Source: Loripinus fragilis (Eukaryota > Mollusca > Bivalvia > Lucinida > Lucinidae). From it: 64,000 nucleotides of DNA. Made by a program: the position numbers and the translations under genes. Each line of letters opens with the position of its first letter. Position 1 is the first letter of the stretch. The notes below the pieces were generated by a model that saw nothing but the letters and a program-made list of their open reading frames with translations, was not told the origin of the DNA and searched no databases. The DNA lies in assembly GCA_964019695.1 (NCBI GenBank), contig OZ026515.1, forward strand, positions 35,418,994 to 35,482,993, read 5' to 3'. Shown here one piece after another: positions 55,630 through 64,000 of this stretch.

Positions 55630-57290
55630 GCTATTGTTGTTTCATCTATGCTGGAATGCCATATAATAGTTATTACTTGGGACTTTTCTGGAAAAGATTA
55701 GCGCTTATGACAGGCTGCATATTGTACCAATTAAAGGTGATGAGTGTCAAACTTGGAGGTGTGATGTGTCAGAATTTAGATTCAAAATAGTCGTTTATCT
55801 ATCTGGAATATAATAAAATCTCAAGGTATATGGAATTTAAAGACCGTTTTAATGTGTTTAAGCTCCTGGGATATTAGAGACACTCATTTCTTTCACGTCT
55901 AACTGATCGCAAACCGATGGCCGTTCACCCCACCCACACCCGATTTTTTTTCAATAATTAGTGAAAAATCGGTGCTATTATAATCAAAATAATCGTGGCG
56001 GGACAAAAGACAATGTTTTCCCTTCGAAATAAGCGCAGACTGATGAAGAAATCTGTGAATTTGAATAAATACAGCCCATTTTTCATCATTTTCCCGTTAC
56101 CCGTAATGTTAAAATTCACCGTTCACATCACCGCGGTACATTTGTTTACCTGTGTCGCTGAGGCTGTGACGTCACGGCGGTCCCGAGAATTTATCTTTTT
56201 TCCTGGTAGGGGTGGGAGGGGGGCTATCTAGAGATACCATATCTCTAGACCTTATATATAGATGTAGAGGTGCGATAACGAAAAAAATACAGCGTATGTG
56301 CGTTGATGGTCTTGATAGCTCAGGTGGTTTGAACTAAAGACTGTTTCTACCGAGTCCCACCTCGGGTGGCTCAGTCAATTCCACCCCTCACCTTTGGTTT
56401 AAAAAAGTAAGTGAGCACGATCAAACACTGCAAACCAGAGGAAGAGCCACAGAAAACTAACAGTCACAAGACATCAGGAAGACAATTAAAGTTAATTTGT
56501 ACTCTCTATTGCAAAACTAAAAAGGACACTAAGTACTGCATAACAAAACAAGGACCAAACACAGAACCCCCACAAAGATAAGATAAGAAAATTTATTAAA
56601 AAACGGCATGACAGCACATAATAATTTTAACCCGGATGAGCTTTTGGAACAATCTGAGCAACCGTTGAATAAAGAATGTTTCAACAACAGAAACACCGCC
56701 TAAGAACGGACAGCAGCCTAAGCCACTTGGAGCTTATTTGCATTTAACTGGTACAAAATTTTCGCCCAGGCTTTGTTGTCACATCCCGGTTTTACTTTGA
56801 TAATGGCGCCAGAAGGAATTGGTTAATGGGTCCATACAGTGGAAGAAGGTCACCTTCAGAGCTGATTTTTCTCATAAAAAGTGAAAGGGAGACGTGTAGT
56901 ATCTGTTAGGTGATTTAGACAGGATTGCCAATGTAACTCAGGTGGTTTGAACGACCAACTATACATACATGTAGTGTCCCTTTGGTTGTCGGTTTGTCCA
57001 ACCTCGACCGGTATCCCCTCCCCATACCCACTAATTTTACTGTATATAGCAGAAATGCGGACCCGCTCTCATGCAGACCCGCTTAAAAACTAAGCTAGTT
57101 CTTTGTGAGCTTTTCTTTTTTTATAATGTTGTGCTCAGGTTGCAGCAAGTTCTTGTACAACTCTCACACTATCCTTCTAGCACCAACTTTAAGCAATATT
57201 CTGGATGAAGGCTTAGACTAAAGCTTAGACTGCCTATAGCCCAGCAGGACATTCATGAATATTCATGCTAGGCTCCACCCACTATGAATA
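55630..57290. other. no recognisable gene
   Basis: A TGACGTCA palindrome near 56167 and two related AACTCAGGTGGTTTGAAC/TAGCTCAGGTGGTTTGAAC segments (56318 and 56936) that look like degraded tRNA-like heads. The frame 55995-56231 has no recognisable motif. Confidence 0.4.
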
Positions 57291-57294
57291 ACTA

Positions 57295-58341
57295 TACTTA
57301 AGGACTTTGAAAACGCATCACCCAGATTAAATCCTTCATTTTACAAACCCTGATAATGTCAGCGAGATAAATGTTATTGCATATCATAGTCTGACTACCT
57401 TGTAGTGTGTCCTAGAAAATTCATGGTTGTAAATTTAAATTAAGGTATTGAAAAAGCATCCGTTTTAAGACAGGGGTGGTCGATTTTGAAGGACACAAAT
57501 TCAGCTGCAAGTTAACACGCGTTAGTTTTGATTCCTGACTCAAAAGATTTGCGTCCTTTACTTATTTCACAATTACACATTCATCATTGAACGATTAGAA
57601 ATGAATTGACAGTTCGGTATGCTCAAAATTATACCCCTTTAAAATTATCGACATACCCCACCCACCCTAATTACTACTGTCTAGTAATAAATTTCAACGT
57701 CTTGGGCCTTTCAAAGTTTCGATTTTTTTACGTCCGGTTTTATTGGAAAATGCTTAGGGCATACACAAATGACAGATTAAGTATAAATTACGCTTGTATC
57801 ACGTGCCTTTTGTATTGTGCAAGTGGCGTTAACGTAATTTTTTAAGACGTTCTCGATCACATGACAGCAGATCTCCTGCCATGATTTACATCAAAACGTC
57901 TTCCCAACATGACTGCCAGTGTATGTAGTCAATATCAGGAATGAACGCGCGTGTATAAAGGTAACTTATGGAGATGTTTCTAAAAAGGAGCTTTAAATTG
58001 ATGTTCAAATTTGACGTTTATTTTCGAAATACTAAAGTTATCAATTACTTTTAATTAGAAAAGGCCTATAAATTCTTTTGGTGACATGGTATCATATACG
58101 TCACGGTTTAAACATAAAAATAATCAAAAAGCTTCATCTAACTGTGCAGATAGGTGCTGGATGCTGTATGTGCCCATGTGACGTCATCAGCAGCGTCGCG
58201 TGATAGTGCAGTCAAATTAACGACTGATTCATACCAATTCTGAGTTGCATATTAAAACCTGCGAGTAACTTTTCAATCGCATGTACGGTTTTCAAGAAAA
58301 GTGCAAAAATATGGTGATGCGTTTTCAAAGTCCTCTAGTAT
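57295..58341. mobile_element. TIR element, about 1.05 kb, 22-bp perfect TIR core
   Basis: AGGACTTTGAAAACGCATCA then CC at 57301-57322 is exactly inverted at about 58313-58334. TATACT extends the match outward on both sides. The interior has no transposase-like frame; 57606-57845 has no recognisable motif. Confidence 0.88.
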
Positions 58342-58429
58342 ATATAAATAAACTTTCATGTTGGTACATAGAAAAAAAAATACTTGTCAGTTCCACTAGT
58401 GTAGCATCAGCTATATCATATTTACATAA

Positions 58430-58525
58430 GTAAACAGCGTAGACCCTGATCAGGCAGCTCTTACATAAGAGCTGCCTTGTAAGAGCTGCATGACCTGGGT
58501 CTGTCCTGTTTGCAAAAGCGTTAAA
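58430..58525. repeat. short palindromic element (ACAGCGTAGACCC type)
   Basis: AAACAGCGTAGACCCTGATC, GGCAGCTCTTACATAAGAGC then TGCC, ATGACCTGGGTCTGTCC then TGTTT. One member of the scattered family listed at 36240. Confidence 0.8.
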
Positions 58526-59828
58526 AAGTGTCTCTATGAGGCAAAGGGTTAAAGTCTGGTTTAACGTACACAGTGGAGCCTTTCTTTGCACCCTTACTTA
58601 CTTTAATGAGGACTGCCCTGAACTCTTCTGATATCTGGGTATTGGCCGCAGAAGAAGAACTACGATGAAAAAACTAAATGTGAAGAAATTAGCAAATGTG
58701 GATGGGTCAGTTTCAATATGTCACAAAGGTTTTGATCAACCTAGGATCAGCGTTTGAACAAATTTTGTAAGGTCCATATCCCTAATAATACATATCAAAT
58801 CTAGTGACTGTTCATTAGTTCCGGAGATGAATACTTTGCAAAACGTTTACCCAACACAGCTTTGTGTACCCAGTGGGCCCGATAAAGCCCTCCAGTAAAA
58901 TATTTTACTGATCGTTCCAAGGCGGTACTTCTTTTGTGGATCTTTTATGTTTTTGCTGTCTTGTGTTTGCTATGCCCTTGTACGCGTCTGTTTATATGTG
59001 CCTTGTGGTCACCTGCTGGGAAAGGGCTGATCTCTTGGCTCTCGTTTGTGATGTATTACTTTGAGTTTGTTACTTTCCCATTGGTATCCTGGGTCGGTTG
59101 TGGTTCTTGATTGTATAGATTCATGATCTTAGCACCCTTACTTACTTTGATTATCAGAGTTGTTTTGTCTGTGCTGCGTGGCGGCCCTAAATAGTCTCCC
59201 TGCACTTTCATTCAATGCTCTTATTATTCCAATCCTCAGGATTGTGTCTACAATCTTCTTCCATTATTCCTGTTCCTGGATACCCTCTATGTCTAGTACC
59301 GCATTTAAGATCACTAGACGACCGTTTTTCATACCCCGTTGTATAACTTCTGATTTCTATATCCCTGTGTACTTGTATTAGCCGTTTGGATTATCGCTTG
59401 CATTTGTTATGCCTTCCTTTGCTTTTAAGGACGCATATTAATACTGGCTTGTCATCTTAATAACCGGTGTGTCGATTGCTTGTCTTGGGATGGTACTTAC
59501 TCACACAACTTTAATCATAAGAACTAAATTAACAAAACTACATTTATCTCCCATTAGTTTACATTCGGCGTCCTTTGTTCGTATTCCTAGTTCAGTTAAC
59601 AATTTTCGGGATATGATTCCTACCATTAGGTTATCTCCTGTTGGGTCACCTATTATCATGAAGTACACTAAACCATTTAATGCATTCAAAAGACGCGGAA
59701 TGTATCCTTACGTTTCTAAGTGCAATGCCAAGAGGTGTGTCTGTTGCACACATTTATGTACTAAAACTACTATTACATCATCTGTAAATGGAACGCATTT
59801 TTCCATAATCAATAATAATGATATAGAC

Positions 59829-59831
59829 TGA
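59829..59831 (+). other. in-frame UGA at an expected Cys position (GIY-YIG region, first)
   Basis: Context NNNDID-UGA-TSSDQIYVIT. In related Penelope-like endonucleases this position, just before (S)SNxIYLI, is normally Cys. The frame continues without shift on both sides. Confidence 0.75.
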
Positions 59832-59861
59832 ACTTCATCTGATCAGATTTATGTGATAACT

Positions 59862-59864
59862 TGA
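59862..59864 (+). other. in-frame UGA at an expected Cys position (GIY-YIG region, second)
   Basis: Context QIYVIT-UGA-TKINCGMQYVGQTG. The usual form is IYLITC...CxxQYVG, so UGA replaces the first Cys of the zinc-binding-like pair while the second (TGT at 59877) stays Cys. Confidence 0.8.
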
Positions 59865-60748
59865 ACTAAAATTAATTGTGGAATGCAATATGTTGGACAA
59901 ACTGGTCGATCCCTTAAGACAGGTTTCGTGAGCACATTCGTAAAATGAAAAAGCCTAAAAAATTTGACACATTTCTTGATCGCCATTTCGAAAGTAATGG
60001 TCATTCACCTAGTAAAATTGTAAGTCAACCTGTTGAAAAAAAAATATATATGGCCCAATTTCATCAACTAGATTAAAAAATATAAAGAGACATGAAATTG
60101 AACTAAAATGGATTATATTTTTGCAATCGCCTATACCTTTAGGCTTTAATGATAATATATATACCATGAAGGTAAAATTTCTAAAATGCCAGATTTTGAT
60201 GTTTTTTCTGTTTTGGAATGTAAAAAACGTAAAAGTAGATCTCATGGTAAACGTAAAGGCAACATAAAGCGCAAAATTTGTACTGAAAAACGCTTAAATA
60301 CTTCTTTAAAGGATCTTTCTATAGCTTTAAATAATCATGGTCAGCATGACTTATTTTCATTTTTAAGTTCTTCACCTATCTCAGTTTTAGGTAATTTAGA
60401 GTTAGAGGCTAATAAACTTTACTATAGAGCAAACAAATGATATAAAGCAGCACTTCTTACAAGGTGTTATGTTATGTTCAACATTTCCTTAGTCCTTATA
60501 TCGATTCTGAGGTCAACCATAAACGATATTTTATCAAAATTCCATTCATTAACAAGGGTATGGAGTTTATTGATTTACATAGTATCCTTACGGATAATTT
60601 AGTGATTTCATCTATTCCAAATTACTTTAATAATTCTGAAACGCCTATCATTTGTTATAAATATAAAAAAAAAACAATTAGGTCTACTATATTTAACTTT
60701 AATAAAATTGTAACTGATATAGATATAGATTCTAATACTCCTGACTCC

Positions 60749-60751
60749 TGA
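60749..60751 (+). other. in-frame UGA at the first Cys of the CxC linker
   Basis: Context NTPDS-UGA-DCQNSNYLY, followed by AAGHVITG. The linker of N-terminal-EN Penelope-like elements has a CxC motif; here it is UGA-GAT-TGT. Confidence 0.8.
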
Positions 60752-61162
60752 GATTGTCAAAATTCTAATTATCTATATCTCGCTGCAGGGCATGTGATTA
60801 CAGGTAATCTAAATGTCATTGCTGACGCAAGAGTTCGCAATATTATTTCTAAAGGTCCTTAATATAGATTTCCCTCTAATATTGATTTCCCTAAATGTCG
60901 TAGAGAGATCGCTGCTTCTTTAAATGGCTTTAGTAATCGTTGATGCAAACTGGAAAATGTTGAACCTGATGCCTTGAAGAAATGGAAGATTAACATTTTT
61001 AAAATTATTGATACTCGTATTTCATTTTCTCTCGTAATACACATCTTTTACCCCTTAAACCTCAATCTTCTTTTCGTCACCTTAAACAAGGTATCCAGAA
61101 TTTTCATATGAATTATGTTTTTGGTTCCAGCAGATAAAGCTGCTAACAATGTTGTAGTTGTT

Positions 61163-61165
61163 TGA
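61163..61165 (+). other. in-frame UGA at an expected Cys position (N-terminal RT region)
   Basis: Context DKAANNVVVV-UGA-RLYYINTL. Related elements have DKAxNNxVxVC(K/R)xYY, with Cys here. Confidence 0.75.
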
Positions 61166-62928
61166 CGATTGTATTATATTAATACTCTTAAGTGTGAGCT
61201 TCTTGACACTAATGCCTATAAACTGCAGCCTTCTTTGAGTGAGAGGGTGATTGTCGATGGGCATGGTTGTCATACAACCCTACATTTCGGTGTCAAAGCT
61301 AAAGAAAATCAAGACAAAGTTCCTACGTTGTACTGGTTACCTAAACTCCCCCCAAAAAAATCTATAAAGCAAGATTTATTGCTAATTCTAGTTCTTGTAT
61401 GACAACAGAACTCTCTAAATTGTTAACCTCGTGTCTTACAGCTGTTAAAAACATGTTATCAAGTACTGTGAAAAGGTATATGAGAGATCCGGTAAAAACC
61501 TATTTTGATCTGTTAAAAATTCAGGTGAGATTTTAGATAAACTTAAAGCTAGAGATTTCAATGCGACCAGTTTATCTACTTATGATTTTTCCACTCTTTA
61601 CACTACTTTACCTCATAATTTAATTAAAGATAAACTTATTGATCTGATTGAAAGAACCTTCCAGAGAGAAGGCTTTCCTTACCTTGCATGTAATGACAGA
61701 AATGCATTTTTCACTTCGGAAAAATCTAAAAAAAAATCATGCATGGTCATGTCAAAATTTATGTGATGCGCTGACATTTTTGTTGGACAACATTTTTATT
61801 CCATTGGCACCAAGCTGTATAGACAAGTAGTTGGGATTTCTATGGGCACTAAGTGTGCTCCCCTGGTTGCCGATTTATTCCTGTTTTGTTATGAGAGGGG
61901 CTTTATGATGTCTCTTTCTGATGATACGCAGGCTGATGTTATTGATGCGTTTAACACGACATCCAGATATTTGGAAGATATTTTAAATATTAATAATGTT
62001 TATTTTGACAACATGGTAAGTCAAATATACACTTCAGAGCTCCAACGTAATAAAGCCAATACCTCCGATACCGAAGCTGCATTTTTAAGACTTGCATTTG
62101 TCTATTTCTAATGATATAGTTTCTACCAAAATTTATGATAAACGTGATGACTTTGATTTTGAAATTGTCAATTTCCCATTTTTAGATGGTGATGTTCCTC
62201 GCTCTACATCCTATTGGGTCTATATCTCTCAACTCATTCGTTTTGCTAGAGCATCTAGCTATATTACTGACTTCAACACTCCCAATAAATTGTTAACCCA
62301 GTAACTTCTTAAACAAGCCTATCCATATCATAAACTTCCCAAAACCTTTTCTAAATTTTATAGACAATACTATGATTTGATATCTAAATTCCAAGTTGGA
62401 CTTAAATCTCTCTTGCGCCATGGACTTTCGGAACCTGAATTCTATGGTGACTTGGAGTATAAATTGAAGAAGATTGTTGGCTCTAATAATTTTTCAGCGC
62501 AGTTCATTAAAATAATTTCCCATTATAAAAAGATTGGCTATAACATTAATGTATTGCAACAGACTGCATGCTTGGTGGTCAACCCAATCACGGTCGGCAA
62601 CTTTGCTTTCCTCTTTGCACTCCGGTGGGTCGGACTTCAGACTCTATGAAGGTTCCGACTTAATGGCTTATCTATTGACGAGATGGTATGGGGCCTGATG
62701 CTTTGGCTGTCTGTCAGGCCCTCCAGGGTTTACCTGTTGGATTTCTTTTGCTCCGGTATTCAGTTTTATTTACTGTTGAGTACTTATCTTTGCTTTATCT
62801 CTTCAAAGTGAAGCATAGCCCACAGATGAACTTTAACCTTTGGTACTTTTTATATATCAACTATCTCCTTGTGTTTATCATACCTAACAATTCTAATCGC
62901 TTAAGGTAGTGCGGGACCCATGTCAAAA

Positions 62929-62971
62929 GATAACCTTACTTTTACTTAAAAGTAAGAGTGTAAGAGTTATC
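62929..62971. repeat. hairpin near the 3' end of the Naiad copy
   Basis: GATAAC and GTTATC pair as an outer stem; inside, CTTACTTTTA and TAAAAGTAAG form a 10-bp arm pair with a two-base centre. It lacks the UGA/GA quartet and AA loop of a eukaryotic SECIS, so I do not call it one. Confidence 0.7.
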
Positions 62972-63074
62972 GTTCCTGAATCTTGTTTTTAAAAGAGAAT
63001 ACTTATTTTCTAAGACGGTAGATATTATTCTCCCCTGACAACTCTTTGATGCTTGAAACGTAATTCTGTAAGTA

Positions 63075-63780
63075 TTTTGCTTTCACAAAAAGAAGGAATG
63101 CAAGTATTAGCTTTTAAAAACATCACCCAGAGTATGAAGTCATTCAGTATTAGTTGCGGACCGTATAAATATACATACTATATACATGTCTCGGTTGCTA
63201 TTTCTGCATGCTGCCACTAACCTAAGACCCACCCCCACCCCAAAAAGGGGGGGGGGTTGTAGACGTGCACATGCCTTGTATGTGACATTCTCATGTTTTA
63301 GGTCCCATGGAGGTACATGGTCACTAATGTTTTATGGAGAAATGACGTAACTGTTTCAATTACCTTATCACACCGGATAGGCAGCAATAAAAAACAGTCT
63401 AAACAATCGATGAATGCTGATAACAAATTGCTAGAAACAGTGTTTGTGATTGCCATTTGTTGCCTATCGGACTACAAACAACAATCCAAAATTATGTTAC
63501 AATATTTAACTACGTTCGTCGATAGCATTAACGTTTTCGATTGCCGCCTATCTAGTGTGTTTTGATATACTGAAGACGTAGCCAAAACAATCTGATACAA
63601 GGGCTAGGAGTTATTTCATGTTTCTGTTGAAAAAATTATTTTGTTTCGTTGCATGTTTCATGATAATAAAATGGACATTTCTGCATACATTTTAATAAAA
63701 TTAATAGGAACTGCATGTGCCTGAAAGGAAGATATATGACAATATAACATTCTTTTCTGTATATAAATGGTTGGCAAGCA
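63075..63780. other. no recognisable gene
   Basis: Contains a CCCACCCCCACCCC then GGGGGGGGGG stretch (63228-63258) and the frame 63317-63565 (MVTNVLWRND...) with no recognisable motif. AATTACGTTCG-type and GATAGGCAGCAAT/ATTGCCGCCTATC blocks (63377; 63540) form inverted ends about 160 bp apart, possibly a small element. Confidence 0.4.
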
Positions 63781-63787
63781 TGGTACA

Positions 63788-64000
63788 GATGCGCGGATCC
63801 AGGAATTTTCATCAGGGAGGGGGGAGGGTCCAGGTCAGTCTGACAAAAAAGCCCTGACAACGATTTTTTTAGTCCTCAGCTTATTCTACAGAAGTCAAAT
63901 GGTCAATTTCAAAGAAATCTATCGTTTTTCAAGGCTCCAGATGGGGTCCAATTTTTTTCTAGGGGGTCCAACTTTTTCCAGGGGGTGTCCAATTGTTTAT
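63788..64000. repeat. homopolymer-rich repeat (GTTGGACCCCC type), copy 3, cut by the window end
   Basis: TGCGCGGATCCAGGAATTTT, GGTCCAGGTCAGTCTGACAA, TTTCAAGGCTCCAGATGGGG then TCCAACTTTTTCCAGGGGG. This is the reverse orientation of the 55195-55615 copy. Confidence 0.8.

Larger units (their letters stand above)
59469..62649 (+). pseudogene. Naiad ORF: GIY-YIG endonuclease / CxC / reverse transcriptase, disrupted
   Basis: Segments in order: FNAFKRRGMYPYVSK and KRCVCCTHLC (N-terminal Cys-rich), QIYVIT and QYVGQTGRSL (the GIY and YIG halves), FREHIRKMKK and RHFESNGH (His of the CCHH feature), GFNDNIYHEGK, KMPDFDVFS, KRKSRSHGKRKGNIKRK (basic), the UGA-D-C linker and AAGHVITG, RREIAASLNGFSNR, VPADKAANNVVVV, LYWLPKLPP, STYDFSTLYTTLPH (RT motif A), GISMGTKCAPLVADLF, then RYLEDILNI (motif C) and a thumb region to about 62640. 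Frameshifts are visible near 59923, 60472, 61115, 61358-61375, 61500, 61730, 61800, 62096 and 62610. There is a UAA at 60860. Motif C has YLED where PLE RTs have YxDD. Six in-frame UGAs also occur. The start codon is uncertain. Confidence 0.85.
58860..63070 (+). mobile_element. Naiad-type Penelope-like retroelement, degenerate copy with recoded UGAs
   Basis: A GIY-YIG endonuclease region (59700-60060) precedes a CxC linker (60749-60757) and a reverse transcriptase (61120-62640). N-terminal GIY-YIG, CxC and C-terminal RT is the permuted order described for Naiad/Chlamys Penelope-like elements; canonical members have the endonuclease at the C-terminus. The 5' boundary (about 58860, before GGGCCCGATAAAGCCCTCC) and the 3' boundary (about 63070, after CTTGAAACGTAATTCTG) are estimates. 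A hairpin lies in the 3' part at 62929-62971. Clam and spider Naiads are reported to encode selenoproteins, and this copy fits that. Frameshifts, a UAA and a catalytic change show it is not active. Confidence 0.85.

Noticed and set aside
12896..58190. TGACGTCA palindromes (near 12898, 22365, 56167, 58181) as CRE promoter elements
   Set aside because: Single eight-base sites in 64 kb are expected by chance or lie in repeats, and no gene start is near any of them.
58589..59147. GCACCCTTACTTACTTT at 58589 and 59131 as the pseudo-LTR boundary of the Naiad element
   Set aside because: The 17-base match does not extend on either side, so it is too weak to mark a terminal repeat.
62690..62725. GGGCCTGA/TCAGGCCC hairpin as a SECIS element
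   Set aside because: It lacks the UGA/GA non-Watson-Crick quartet and the unpaired AA in the loop. The same objection applies to the 62929-62971 hairpin.

Overview
This is animal nuclear DNA, most likely from a bivalve mollusc of the clam type. The pointers are one spliced gene with long introns, tRNA-headed SINEs with target-site duplications, many short terminal-inverted-repeat (TIR) elements, CR1/jockey-like LINE tails, and a Penelope-like element of the Naiad kind whose in-frame UGA codons fall where cysteines are expected. Selenocysteine-coding Naiads are described from clams and spiders. The organism is inferred. Nothing looks bacterial, phage or organellar.

One convincing host gene was found. 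It lies on the minus strand and spans about 23.7 kb (41401 down to 17674). Ten coding exons join in phase with no internal stop and give 434 residues. It encodes a RING-H2 E3 ubiquitin ligase. The first two coding exons carry a duplicated acidic LARxLQ helix (UIM/MIU-like), the middle is Arg/Pro/Ser-rich and probably disordered, and the last two exons form a complete C3H2C3 RING. The initiator exon is preceded by a strong splice acceptor, so a 5' UTR exon should lie upstream (above 41414). It was not located.

Layout. 1-3060: LINE 3' ends, a ~150-200 bp tandem repeat and a hairpin. 3060-17600: repeat-rich DNA 3' of the gene, with MITEs, a SINE, a long foldback and a 1.6-kb element of internal ~160-bp repeats. 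17674-41401: the ligase gene. Its introns hold nested elements: a 4.2-kb TIR element splitting a MITE, a Tc1-like element inside another TIR element beside exon 5, a 0.74-kb foldback, and a 3.6-kb pogo-like element that carries a 184-bp satellite and ends 18 bases from the exon 2 splice acceptor. 41414-58850: more nested TIR elements, three SINE or LINE pieces, a 31-bp perfect-arm palindrome and homopolymer-rich repeats. 58860-63070: the decayed Naiad element. 63788 to the end: another homopolymer-rich repeat running off the window.

The strongest lead is the Naiad copy. Four UGA codons occupy positions where the protein family has Cys, including the first Cys of the CxC linker. Alongside them are ordinary decay marks: a UAA stop, several frameshifts and a YLED in place of the catalytic YLDD. 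The second lead is the ligase gene model, including a probable 24-nt micro-exon and a transposon that appears to have replaced the branch-point region of one intron.
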